From positions 217,088,652 through 217,152,651 of the forward strand of contig NC_084793.1 of the NCBI RefSeq assembly GCF_963169125.1: a stretch of DNA of 64,000 nt. The letters run 5' to 3'. The position numbers and the translations under genes are program-made. Under the pieces are notes generated by a model. It worked only from the letters and a program-made list of their open reading frames with translations. It did not search any database and was not told the DNA's origin. The DNA is from Humulus lupulus. Lineage: Eukaryota > Streptophyta > Magnoliopsida > Rosales > Cannabaceae. Below are positions 46,779 to 58,144 of this stretch, piece after piece. The stretch's first letter is position 1, and the number at the start of each line of letters is the position of its first letter.

Positions 46779-49724
46779 TGTAACGACCAAAATTTCCTAA
46801 TAAGGCTTAGGGGCTTGAATAGGGGGCAGGATGACAAATTATGGAATTATATGATTATATGGTATTTGTGTGCATTATTATTCAAATATGTGAATAACAT
46901 TATAATATGACTAGATATGCTGTTTATGTGTATTAAATGTGCATGTGGGCCCATTTATGATTAATTGGGAAATTTTCATAATTTGGCCCGTTTTGGGTAT
47001 AATTGGCATACATATGTTATGTGTGTGGTGCTTTGTTATTATTTGGTTATGCTTGGGTTACTCAGCACGAGACGATCCTAGGAAGCAAGCTAGTGAGAAA
47101 GTCACAACGGCATTCATACTTGACTCGGAGTGAGTCAAGGGGGTATTTAGCACATTACCGGGATATTGGGTAATGGGAATAAATATTTGATGATAAATTG
47201 GGAGTTAGTGAGATCAGGAGGGAATTCTGGGAATTTTGACTATTTTACCCCCACGGGCATTTTTGGGACCCCGAGCATTAGGATTTGCTTGAGGTTACTT
47301 AAGCTTGAAGTAACCCGTCAGAAACATAAAATGAATGTTTAGTACGTTCTCTCTCTCTCTCTCTCTCTCTCCCATTCCCTTTTTGAAACCGATCACATTT
47401 TCGAAGGAAACTTGAGTTTTAGGACTCAGATTTAGGCAAGGATCAAGGCATAGCAATTCTAGGGAGGATTAGAAGCTTTTTAGCTGGAGGATATAGTTGG
47501 GAAATGACTCAATCGGAGGTAATCCCAGTTTTAAGTTTTGAGTTTTTGAGTTTTTAAGCTTGAATTGGATTTTATGTTTTGATGAGTTTTTGGATGATTT
47601 GAAGCTTGGAATTTAATGGTTTTGGTTAATTCAGATGTTTGGGAACTTTGATTTTGGGATTTGGAGGTGTTTGGATAGGTTTTTAAATGAAGAAAACGAA
47701 AGTTTTTGGTTGGTTTGTGGTTTGATCGCGACTCTGGTCTAGGGCACCGTGACCTAGGCTTGATGAAGAGGATGAAATTGCTTGATGGTCAGGTAGGGCC
47801 GTGGTGCAAGGTTGGTGCACGCGAGGTGCAAGGTGCAGGCAGAAAGGTGGTATGGCTTCTGTCTGGAGGCGGGCTGCCGCTCAGGATTTGGGGGCCACGG
47901 TGCTTAAGGGCAGTTTTGCCCATATTTGGTTTTTAGTGGTTGGAACTTAACTCTAAGGGCCTGGAATCGATCCTACTACCTAGTTGAGTAGGATTCGACG
48001 TCTTGGAGGCTAGGATTGGGTTTGGAATTATTTATTTACTCATTTTTTTTATGAGGTTTTATATTATGGGTGTGACTAGGTTATCGCTAGGGGTGTAGAA
48101 ACAAGATCGTACTGTGGCTCGTTTATTGGTAACTTGTTCTTGGACCAAAGGTAAGAAAAATGCACCTAGTATGTGATGCATGAGATGCATATGATACATA
48201 TGGCTATTGCATGGCATGAATGTTGAATATGGAATTGATCAGAGCTTGAGTCTTTATAATTGTGCATGATTATGATTATGCTTGTGATTATCGATTAAGC
48301 ATGCTAAATGTCTTATATCTAGATGTTTGAATGTGCATGGTTATAATTATGCTCGTAATTGTTGATGAGGTATGTTAAGTGCTTTATATATGGACATTGA
48401 TTTCATAGTAAATGCACAGAAGCTTTGCTTATCTGTGTATGGTACTGACTTATTAGTGAAAATCAGCAATGGTGTCAATATTGACTATGAAGCTGTGACT
48501 TATTAGTCAAGTTCGGTAGAAGTACTGAGCACTGGTCGTATGGAATTGACCTATGAGTCAAGAACGGTATTAGTGTGTTTAACCCAAGCCGAAAAGATTA
48601 GATCTAATTGAAATAAGCATTATCAACAGAAGCATAAAATGCTTGACCGACCTTTAAGTTCGATGAAAACAAAAGCGCTTGTCTAGTCTAAAGTCTAGTT
48701 ATATAGAGCAAGGGCTATAAGCTCATGTGACTGATACATCACATGGCTAGGAGGGCGTGGCACCTTAGAGATAGACTTATCAGTCATCTATACAGAGAGA
48801 CTTATCAGTCATCTACATAGAGATAGACTTATCAGTCATCTAAACAGAGAAAGACTTATCAGTCATCTATACGGAGATAGACTTACCAGTCATCTAAACA
48901 GAGATAGACTTATCAGTCATCTACTCAGAGATAGACTTATCAGTCATCTACTCAGAGATAGACTTATTAGTCATCTATATATAGTATGACTTATTAGTCG
49001 TCTATTTAGAGAAAGTCTTATTAGTCGTCTACCTCAGAGATAGACTTATCAGTCATCTACTTAGAGACAGACTTATTAGTCATCTATGCAGAGTATGAAT
49101 TATTAGTTGTCTATTTAGAAAGAGACATATTAGACGTCTACCTCATAGAGACTTATTAGTCATCTACCTCAGAGTGAGAGACTTATTAGTCATCTACTCA
49201 GAGCACAGGACTCCACAAACATTTATTTGTACATGCTTGCATGCATGAGTAGGGTTATTACTACTAGACATGCTTATTATTATTCAGTGACATGTTATTA
49301 CCTGTTCATGAGCATATTGAGTTTTCTTGCTGAGCCTCGGCTCACGGGTGCTATGTGGTGTAGGTAAAGGCAAAAGAAAGCATGACCATCCTTGAGTTGG
49401 AGAGCTTAGGTGATGATATGTACATATGCAGCTGCTTGGCCGCCACGACTGAGGGTTTAAAGAGGAACTAGGGTTAAACCATAATTTTCCGCTTAGGTCG
49501 GCTGGTTGTAAATATTTTATTGTAATTAACCTTTAAAATATATTTTCGGGATCCCAATGTATACAGTAAACGTTTTAGTGAAACATTGTATCTTTGACCA
49601 AAATTTTTAATCCTAAACCGTTAATCACATTTAGTTACACGATTATGGCCAAATGACTTAATTAGCGAATTTAGCACTGTTTAAAATGCACAACGCAACA
49701 GTCCCTAGGTAATAGGGCGTTACA
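46779..49724 (+). mobile_element. Solo LTR, chromovirus type (TSD GTTAT)
   Basis: It starts TGTAACGACC and ends AGGGCGTTACA with GTTAT repeated at 46774-46778 and 49725-49729. At 2,946 bp it is the longest intact LTR here. It shares blocks with the 5' LTR at 49727 and 60011-60963, for example CTTGCTGAGCCTCGGCTCACG and GAGTTGGAGAGCTT. It contains a 25-bp tandem array at 48765-49205. There is no gag, pol or primer site. It landed at the very first bases of the neighbouring LTR. Confidence 0.88.
48765..49205. repeat. 25-bp tandem array in the chromovirus LTR
   Basis: About 17 imperfect copies of AGAGATAGACTTATCAGTCATCTAC. Later units carry TTAGTC for TCAGTC. The central words ACTTATCAGTC and ACTTATTAGTC also recur in the related LTR at 60025-60265. 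Confidence 0.92.
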
Positions 49725-49726
49725 GT

Positions 49727-51636
49727 TATAACATCCCAAATTACCTAATAATAATAAGGTTAGGGCCTTGATTAGGGGGCCACGATGGAAGTTTATGGAA
49801 TGTTATGTGTTTATGTGACATATATGTGTGTAATTATATGATTATGTGAGTTATATTATAATATGACTAAATATGCATGTGGGCACGTTTCTTATTAGAG
49901 GGGCAATTTTCGTAATTTGGCTTGTTATGGGTATATTTGGAATATGTGTGCATATATGTGAGATATGTGTGAGACCACATTATTATGTGGATATATTTGG
50001 GTTACTCGACACGAGGCGATCCTAGGGAGCAAGTTAGTGGGAAAGTCACAATGCGACCTAATACCTGACTCGGGGTGGGTCAAGGGGTATTTTGGGTATC
50101 TAGTACATTACCGGGCAATGGGAATAAATATTCGAGGATATATTCAGTATTAGTGAGATTAGGAGGGAATTCCAGGAGTTTTGATCATTTTTCCTTCGGG
50201 GACGTTTTTGGTACCCCAAGCCTCGGGATTTGCTTAAGGTTACTTATATTCTAAGTAAACCTCACAAACACTAAAAATAGAAGGAAAAATGTTCAGCTCT
50301 CTCTCTGTCTCATTCACACACTCACTCAAATTCCTTGGGAATTCTTGCGATCTAGAAGGAATCGAGGCTATCCTATGCTCGAGATTTCTTGAGAAGGAGC
50401 TTAGCATCACTTGGGGCAATTGAGGTAACAATTTTCAACCTTGAATCTCTCTATTTCTCTAGTTTTTAGTTAAGTTTTGGAGTTTAGAAACTCAGTTTTG
50501 AATTTTGGGATTTTATGAAGTTTTGGCCAAGTTTAGGCCTGGGTTATGTGTGTTTTGAGGTGTTGAGTCGATTGGGAACTTTACCTTGGGGACTTAGCTA
50601 TGTTTGGATATTTTTTGGTGGGTTTTTGCTTGAAGAAAACGAGGAAATTTTTAAGTTATCATGGCGAGTTGCGCCCCTGTTCTTGGGGCGTCGTGGTTCT
50701 CATGAACGCGAAGGAGGAGGAGGTGCCAAACCTCCATTTGAGTCGCGACACAAAAAGGGGTGCGTCGCGGCGCGTGTCGAAAAAGAGAACAGCCTTGGGC
50801 TCTCTGACTTGGGGCAGGTTGCGGCTCTTTCGTTTTGAGTCGCATCGCTTGAAGGATTTTTGGGCCACAAGAAGGTTTTGAGTGCGGGAACTCAAACCTA
50901 AGGGCTCGAGATCGATTCTACTACCCACTTTAGTAGAATTCGACGTCTCGAAGGCTAAGACTCAGTTTGGAAGCCTTTATTCGCTTGCTTTGACAAGATT
51001 CTCTATTGGTTTTGATTAGGTTATCTCTAGAGGATGGAAACCGAGATCGTGTTCGAGGGTTGTTCTTAATATATGTTGCACTCGGACCTGAGGTAAGAAA
51101 ATTACACCCAATACGTGATATATGTGATTAGGGCTTGGCCTTGTTGTTGATTATATCTATGAATAGGGCTCGGCCGTGAGAATGAACGTGATTTATGTGA
51201 TGATTGAATGCTTTGTGTTTGGATAATTGTTTAATGAATGCTTGCCTTGTTTGCATAGGTAGGGCTCGGCCCCGTTAAGGAACATGGTTATTACTATGTT
51301 TGTGTTTGATTGGTTAAGATACCATGATTTATATGTATGCATAATTTTATTTTCTGAAGTATGCTTATTTGTATCTGTATCTATTTGTCTGGTTATCTGA
51401 AATTCTAATTAAAGCCTCGACTTATTAGTCAAGGGTGGCGATGCTTATACTAATGGTAATACCGATAGAGATGCTCGACATTTGAGGCGTGAGGCACTAG
51501 CTCCCCACTCAATCGAAAAATTATGTATGTTTCAAGGCACACAATGCTCTCGACTTGGAATGGGCCTCCCCAGTTAGGGCCCAGCAATCCAACACTTGGA
51601 TATCAAGTTGCTAGAAAAACTCTTCGCAACACCAAG
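49727..51636 (+). mobile_element. 5' LTR of chromovirus-type element, first part
   Basis: It starts TATAACATCCC (decayed from TGTAACATCCC) and follows the start of the solo LTR at 46779 block by block (CCTAATAA..AAGG.TTAGGG, GGCGATCCTAG). It is interrupted at 51637 by another LTR, with CCAAG just before the break. It resumes near 60011; together the parts give about 2.9 kb, the same length as the solo LTR. Confidence 0.75.
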
Positions 51637-52248
51637 TGTAACGGCCTGGATAGCAAAGACCGTTACATTGTGTACTTTAAATAGTGCTAGACTCGTTAAT
51701 CAAGTCATTTGGCTGTAAACGTGTAACTAATAGTGATTAACGAATTCAGGATAACCTTTTTGGTCAAAAGGAATGATCATTTCATTAAAATATTTAAGTT
51801 CATACATGGGATACAAAAATATAAACATTTAAATGGTCATTTGCAGTTCAAAAGGGGAAATTAAAACACAAGCCGGCCTAAGTGCCAAAATTAGGGTTCC
51901 ACCCTAGTTCCTTTGTGAATCCCTGGTAGTGGTGGTCGACCAAGCTACATATGTACACGCCACCACCGAAGCACTCCAACTCATGGCTGGTCTAGCTTTC
52001 CTTTTCCCTTACCTGCATCACATAACACTCGTGAGCCAAGGCTCAGCAAGAAAACTTAAATATGCTCATAAGCAGTTAATAACATACTATAGAATCATAA
52101 TCAGCATGTCTAGCAATAATAACCCTATTCATGCATGCATTCAACAAGACAAGTGACTATGGAGTCACGCCGGGGCCCGTTGCCCTACATAAGTGAATGT
52201 AGAGTGACCTCAGCCCATTTCCCTACAATAAGTGGCTATAGAATCACT
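51637..52248 (-). mobile_element. Truncated chromovirus-type LTR, minus orientation
   Basis: The plus strand begins TGTAACGGCCTGGATAGC, almost identical to the outer end of the solo LTR at 4899 (TGTAACGCCCTGGATAGCC), and has GTGAGCCAAGGCTCAGCAAG near 52032. After 612 bp it is cut by the Tat LTR at 52249. The remainder is not found on the far side, so it has been lost. Confidence 0.75.
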
Positions 52249-54022
52249 TGTTGACGGTATGAACTCGTTAATGAAATATGGATTGTAAACTCAGAAACGT
52301 ATATCAATATTTAATGAATGCAAATGAACGTATAAAAACTTGAAGGAAAATGGAAATAGGAAATAGAAATTAGAAAGAAAACTCGTATATTGCCCTTAGA
52401 CCAATCTGGTTTTACAAGAATTTTTCAACCCCCTTCAAGGATGAAGTGAGGTCCCTTTTATAGTGGGCTCTAATGGCCCCTGATACATTGTGGTCCTAGG
52501 GGACCAAAGTATACACAAGTACACTATCAGTGTGATGGCATAGGTAGTAGTGGTGCAGAAGGTCATGGTGTCGGTTCTGGTACTTGGTCAGGGTCCGTGG
52601 GGACGCCTCCACTACTTATTTGGTATAAGTGTCAGAGAGGTGGAACCAGATGTAGTGGTACAGGTGGTTGTGGTGTCAGCTCTGATATATGGTCAGAGAC
52701 ATGCAGGCCATGCCACCACTCCTCATACTTCCACTACTTTCTAGAGATGGATGTCAGGGTTACGCCTTTGTGCTCCTCATGGTCATACAACCTGTTCTCG
52801 TACGTGTACCTTGTACCTAATGGTTTCTCTCGTATATTCAAGATACACTCTTGTTCCAAGCCCCTTTTTACTTTGCTAAATATAAGAGGATTTGTAGCCT
52901 TGAGTGAGATAAGCATGTGGGAGTTGCGCCCCGCTGGTGACATCTTCCTTAAAAAATGGAGGAGGGCTCCTTCAATGGGGCATATACTTATATCATAGAG
53001 GCGTGGCATGCAAGACGACCTCCAAGATGGCCTTGCGAGAAAAGGGCGCGGGCCAGGGCACTTAGGCACGGCACTGAGGCATGGCCTGTGAGACGGCCTC
53101 GCGAGATGGAGGCGCAGGCCTGGGCACCTAGGTGCGTCACTTAGGCATGGCCTGCGAGACGACCTCGCAAAATGGCCTCGCAAGATGGGGATGCGGGCAT
53201 GGGCACCTAGGCGTGGCACTTAGGCATGGCCTGCGAGACGGCCTCGCAAGATGGCCTCACAAGATGGAGGCGTGGGCTTGGGCACCTAGGTGCGGCACTT
53301 AGGCATGGCCTGTGAGATGACCTCACGAGATGGAGGCATGGGCCTGGGCACCTAGGCGTGACACTTAGCATGGCCTGTGAGACGGCCTCGCGAGATGGCC
53401 TCGTGAGATGGGGGCGCGGCACTTAGGCATGGCCTGCGAAATGGCCTCGCGAGATGGCCTTGCGAGATGGAGGCGTGGGCTTGGGCACCTAGGTGCGGCA
53501 CTTAGGCATGGTTTGCGAGACGGGCTTGTGAGATGGCCTCGCGAGATGAGGGCATGGGCCTTGGCACCTAGGCGCAACACTTAGGCATGGCCTGTTAGAC
53601 GACCTCGCGAGATTGAGGCGTGGGCCTGGGCTCCTAGGCACGACACTTAGGCATGGCTTGTGAGACAGCCTTGTGAGATGGCCTCACAAGATGGGGGTGT
53701 GGGCCTGGGCACCTACGCACGACACTTAGGCATGGCTAGCGAGATAGAGGCGTGGGCCTGGGCACCTAGGCGCGGGACTTAGGCATGGCCTGTGAGATGG
53801 CCTTGTGAGATCGAGGCATGGGCTTGGGCACCTTGGCGCGACACTTAGGCATGGCCTACGAGACGGCCTCGCGAGATGGGTGCGCAACACTTAGGCACAG
53901 TTTTATAGGACCATCAGCGAGGTAAGCATGAGGCCTCGTGTGGGGTGAGACAGGTCAATCTCGCAAAGGCCTTGCGTGAGGCCTGGGTCTTTTAGGTTCA
54001 TGTCCAATTTGCGGTGTTCACA
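52249..54022 (-). mobile_element. 3' LTR of a minus-oriented Tat element
   Basis: The plus strand runs TGTTGACGG...GTGTTCACA, and on the minus strand TGTGAACACC...CGTCAACA. A polypurine tract (minus GACTGGGGGCAAG) abuts its start at 54023-54035. It is related to the solo LTR at 32188-33800. TCACT (52244-52248) would be the target duplication, but the other end of the element is missing. It contains a GC-rich array. Confidence 0.8.
52985..53890. repeat. GC-rich tandem array in the Tat LTR
   Basis: About ten units of 75-100 bp, each with CTTAGGCATGGCCTG, GAGACGGCCTCGCGAGATGG and GGGC.TGGGCACCTAGG. Unit length varies through gain or loss of a 13-bp CCTCGCGAGATGG submodule. Long ORFs on both strands are by-products. 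Confidence 0.9.
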
Positions 54023-54035
54023 CTTGCCCCCAGTC
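54023..54035 (-). other. Polypurine tract of the minus-oriented Tat element
   Basis: The minus strand reads GACTGGGGGCAAG immediately before the LTR start TGTGAACACC, as expected for the plus-strand primer. Confidence 0.65.
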
Positions 54036-54219
54036 TATGAGAGAGTCTTCAGGCTCTCTTATGGACTTCAAGTTGTGATGCATTCAGGATGTCTGCAAGA
54101 TTTTGAGGGTGAATGTAAGCCCATCATTGTGCTCTGTGGGTCCCAAGGCTATTGTCATGCTCCCTTCTTGACCATTGATCAGGCCTTGGGTTCGATGGCT
54201 AAGATGAGGCTATGATTCC

Positions 54220-54227
54220 TATAAATA
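54220..54227 (+). promoter_or_regulatory. TATA box upstream of the Tat aORF
   Basis: TATAAATA within CCTATAAATAGG, in the aORF direction and against the element's gag-pol. A leader with a candidate donor AGAG|GTAAGG (54305) and an acceptor TTTTGCAG (54434) follows before the first long frame at 54748. The Tat copy at 23716 has an equivalent box. Confidence 0.5.
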
Positions 54228-54747
54228 GGCCTTCATATCTAGCCTATTATTTACACTTGATCTCTTCAGCTTAGTGGTTTTGGAGTCCTTACTCCTTTCA
54301 AGAGGTAAGGGGTGCAATCCCCCACAACTTCACTTTTGCTATCTTTTTCTTTTATTATTTGAGTTCATTTCTTTTATGCCAATATCCATGTAGGTACTTG
54401 GGGACTAAAACATCCTTTTCTTTTGCTTTTGCAGACACGTACTTTCGACCCTTTGCTTATCTTTGACCATGACGATGTTTATGACCCTCGGCCTCCTTTC
54501 GACCACGACAGCACTCGATTTTACTCACTTGAGGTATACTTTCTTTCTCTCTTATGCTCAATGGGTCTAAATTAGCACCACTCGGGATGGGTTTCCTTGG
54601 CCGAAGCTCGTTGTGAGTTAACCCACTTACACACCCTCGTTTATACCCCGTAGTTGGTCATTTAGAGTGCTTGTGCCTAGAGGTTTTGAGCTCATTCCTT
54701 TGTGTTTTGTAGCAATCCTCTCATTTACACGTGCACCTTAATTTCCT

Positions 54748-57078
54748 ATGAGAAGAGGTCCCATGGCATGTGAGGGATCATTTGGTGCTCCTCTAGGGGT
54801 CAAGCTTTTAGACTTATCTTCAGACTCGGAGTCCCTCGAAAACAACCCTCACCAAGACTATGACACTTTGAGACAGGCCCGTATACATCACCTTGAGCAT
54901 ATGGCTGAACTTAGGCATAAAATCTGGGTCGTGGAGAGCGAAATAGACTTAGTTCTGAGAGGCGATAGAGTTTCTGTTCCCTTTGACCTTAGAGACCATA
55001 TAACAAACCTTAGGGTGACCCTTTTAGATTTGCAAATGGAGTTGGAGTTCATGGAGGGAAATCTCCTACTTGAACCTCCTACTCCGTTTTCCCCTTGTGA
55101 TTGTCATGGGGTCATCTTGGGTTCCCCTCAACCCTTGTTTTCGATCCACCCTTGCTTAGTGCTCTCACACTCAGTGCCTCAGTGGAAGACCCTTGCTAGG
55201 AAGAAAAAATGGAGGGTAAAGTGCCCTGCTTCTACCTCACCTTTTTCTTTTGGTTTTGTAGATATGGCAAAGAGAGTACAACGACAAGTGGCTTCCGAGG
55301 CGCAAGATTCTGGTCCTTTACTAGCGTCCTCCATTGTGTCCAACGTGTCGAAGAACTTGTTGGAGCTATCTACGAAATATCGCATTGGCAAGGAATATCA
55401 GTTGTTTGTTCCTTCCAATACCTGCCGGGCCAATAATCCCCCTCAGGGGTGCGTGGCCATGAGCGAGCATATCCTGAAAGCGAGTGGGACCATTCCTCTG
55501 CACCCATTTTTTGTCGCGATACTCAATCACTTTGATCTTGCTCCGCTCCAACTGGCGCCTAACAGCTGACTGACCCTAAGTTGCCTATACATGGCATTCG
55601 TTGAGCTCAACAAGCGCGCTCCTATGGCTTGGGAGGTGCACTTTATGTATAACCTCATGCCAACCCCAAAATCCAAAGGCTTTTAGTTCTTACAGAAGGC
55701 CAACTCCAAGGTTTCCCTCATAGAGGGTTCTATTTCAAACCCGAGATCCTAGAAGCAGGACATTTTCTTCGTAAAAGGTCCCCTCTACGTACTTGAATGC
55801 TTTCGCTCGTCCCCAAGTAAGCGCTTCAAGCTTGTCGTCCTTTTTCTTTGAATTGGTTATTCTAGAATTTATGCTTATATTGGCAATTGTGTTGATTGTG
55901 TAGAGGAGTTCGGTGACCCTGACATTCCCCGGTTGGAGGCATCGCCAGTGGACAAAATCCTCAATGTCGACCAGGCCGTGAAAATGGCCACTCGCCTTTT
56001 CACTGTGGCGAACCTGAACCGCTACAACTTGTCCGCGGTTTCAGATCTTGATGCATTGTGGCACATTTCCGAGTGAAGGAAGAAGGTGCCTCTAGTTAAG
56101 CATCACTCTGATGGAGGCAATGCAGAGTGGGTGCCCGAGGAGGTTTCCCCATAATACAGGCGACCTCGCCGATCATCTTTGTCTCCCAGCGGGTGCCCTC
56201 CTTTGGCCCCTATTGACCATGACATGGCCTCTCACTCCCACGGTCAATAGGCCATGCCAAGGGGCTTCTTCTGTCCCTTTACTGAGGACTACGATGCTCT
56301 CCCTCATGCTTCCTTCAATCCTGGTTCGTCGGGGGCTCATTTTCCTGATATTCCTGCGCCCCCTCCTCCTTCAGTGAGCGGGTCATCTGTCCTTACCCAA
56401 CTAGGCACCTGTGACTCGGAGGGGGCACCTTGGGTGGGTTGTATGGTGACCTCTTATGGGCAACGGTATACCCAGGTTGCCGAGTGTCTTCCCGAGACTG
56501 ATTGGAGAAATCTCGAGAATTTTGCCATGTCAGAGCTTGGGGAGACTCTTGTGCGCTCCACCACTTGGGTGAGTTCATGCATCTTACATTGGCCTTACCA
56601 TTTTTTTTTGCTCATCATCATTATTATTATTTTTCTTGTACAGACTTATATAGTGGCCAAACGCTTTGCCGACTCGGCGCAGGACCTCTCCTCGTCGAAT
56701 GCCGAAAGGGACCGTCTAACCGTCAAGGTTCAGGGGCTCGAGAGGGAACTTACTGGCACCAAGCTTAAGCTTGAGAAGGCCCTGGCGAAGGCCTCTTCAT
56801 CATCGAAAAAGAAGAAGAGGGCGAATGCCAAGGTCGCGATGTTGTAGGAGAAGGTTGCTCGCCTAGAGGCCGATCTTAGTGGAGCAGAAGCCAAAATCGT
56901 AGTGTTGCAGGAGAGGGTCACTTCCCTAGAGGCAAATTTGGCTGATATTGAGTACAAATCCATAGAGCGCGCCCTCTACGGAGTATGGAGGAAAAATCCT
57001 AACTTCGATTTCTCCTCCTTTGGTGAGCACGCCATTGCCAGAGTGGCTGAGTGGAATGCCTGTGGCAGGAGGCCCTGA
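54748..57078 (+). pseudogene. Tat antisense extra ORF (aORF), spliced, decayed
   Basis: The first 273-codon segment begins MRRGPMACEG and ends LHPFFVAILNHFDLAPLQLAPNS, the signature of the 'putative gypsy-type transposon' family. A TGA then replaces the expected Trp, and the frame goes on (LSCLYMAFVELNKRAPMAWE) with more stops. Segment 56254-56568 is proline/serine-rich. A 75-bp intron with clear GTGAG and TTGTACAG ends (56569-56643) joins THR-like TTW to TYIVAKRFADSA. The tail (to 57078) is coiled coil: KVQGLERELTGTKLKLEKAL, VARLEADLSGAEAKIVVLQE. A second small intron is likely at about 55215-55260. Function is unknown; known Tat elements carry it between pol and the 3' LTR. Confidence 0.78.
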
Positions 57079-58127
57079 GATTCTGCTTCTGCGATCTTAT
57101 CTTTTAATTCAATTTGGTTGTATGCTCATTTGAGCTTACCATTAAATTTTTTTTTGGAACTTTTATTAGTCCTGTGACATTATTGCGACTCCTTTTTTCT
57201 GTATATATATGTGATTATTTGTTTTTGTTCCTCTATGTTTGAGGTCCTTTTGAGCCTACAAAATGGCGTTCGATAGGTTCTTTTTTATATATATATATAT
57301 ATACTATTTTATTTATCATGCCTGAGGTCCTTTGGAGCCCATACGAAGGGGTTCAATAGGTCTCTCTTTGGTGCCTCTTGATTGTATCTATAAGGATATG
57401 TTGGCCCTTTGGGTCTAGTTATCCTTTTATATACTTTTGCATGCGCTTATTATTTCTTGCGAGAAGCATCATTTTCGTCATTATTCATAGTACTATTTTT
57501 GCAAGGGTCTCTTTTAGGACCTTTTTTGGCTAGTCGGCTTGGTTACCGCTCTAGGCTTATTGGCGGGTGCTGTTTTAGGACCTTTTCTTGCTAGACAGCT
57601 TGGTGCCCGCTCTAGGCTTATTGGTGGGTGCTCTTCCTGAGGCACTTCCTCTTGTGGAAGTATCTGCTTTTATTTGGAGGCTTTTCTTGTAAGACCTTTT
57701 GACCTCCTTGATGTTCATAAGGGTAGCTAATCCTCGTGAACTCAAGTGATGTCTTGCTAGGTCTTCTTCTTTATTTATAAGGGGTCTTTTTTAGGATATA
57801 AGGGTCTCGTTTAAGATATAAGGGTCTCATTAAGGACCCATTTTTTTTCTATATACTCTGCCCCCCAAGTGGTTGGGGAGATTTATCTCGGCAGGCACTT
57901 TGATCATTCCATTCACGCATTTTGATAATCATTTTGCTTAAACATGAATCTTTACTACATATTCATCCAATGTCACATCATATTCATTGGAAACAGGTGA
58001 AGTACATGGTAACTTAATGTGACATCGTTCTTACTACATATTAAGGAGTCCAAGTTGAACTTATAGCTATTACATTTAACTTGCACGCTAGACAGAACAA
58101 TAACATTCGTGCCTTAACATGGAGGTC
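57079..58127. other. Spacer between Tat aORF and pol, with a 61-bp duplication
   Basis: Non-coding and T-rich, it should hold the converging 3' ends of the aORF (plus) and pol (minus). Tandem copies of a 61-bp unit (TTTTAGGACC...GCGGGTGCT) lie at 57512-57572 and 57573-57633. A diverged pair with GAGGTCCTTT.GAGCC...TAGGT is at about 57240 and 57325. A TA microsatellite lies at 57287-57302. Confidence 0.6.
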
Positions 58128-58144
58128 TTACTGGTAATATTTCT

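Noticed and set aside
48765..49205. Regular repeats considered as a CRISPR array
   Set aside because: Units are contiguous without unique spacers, the DNA is plant nuclear and the array lies within an LTR.
50515..50928. Overlapping ORFs of 89-107 codons near 50.5-50.9 kb
   Set aside because: They are inside the chromovirus LTR in a GC-richer segment, in competing frames and without domains.
52734..53580. ORFs of 62-161 codons across the array at 53 kb
   Set aside because: Same reason: periodic repeat without stops, in an LTR.
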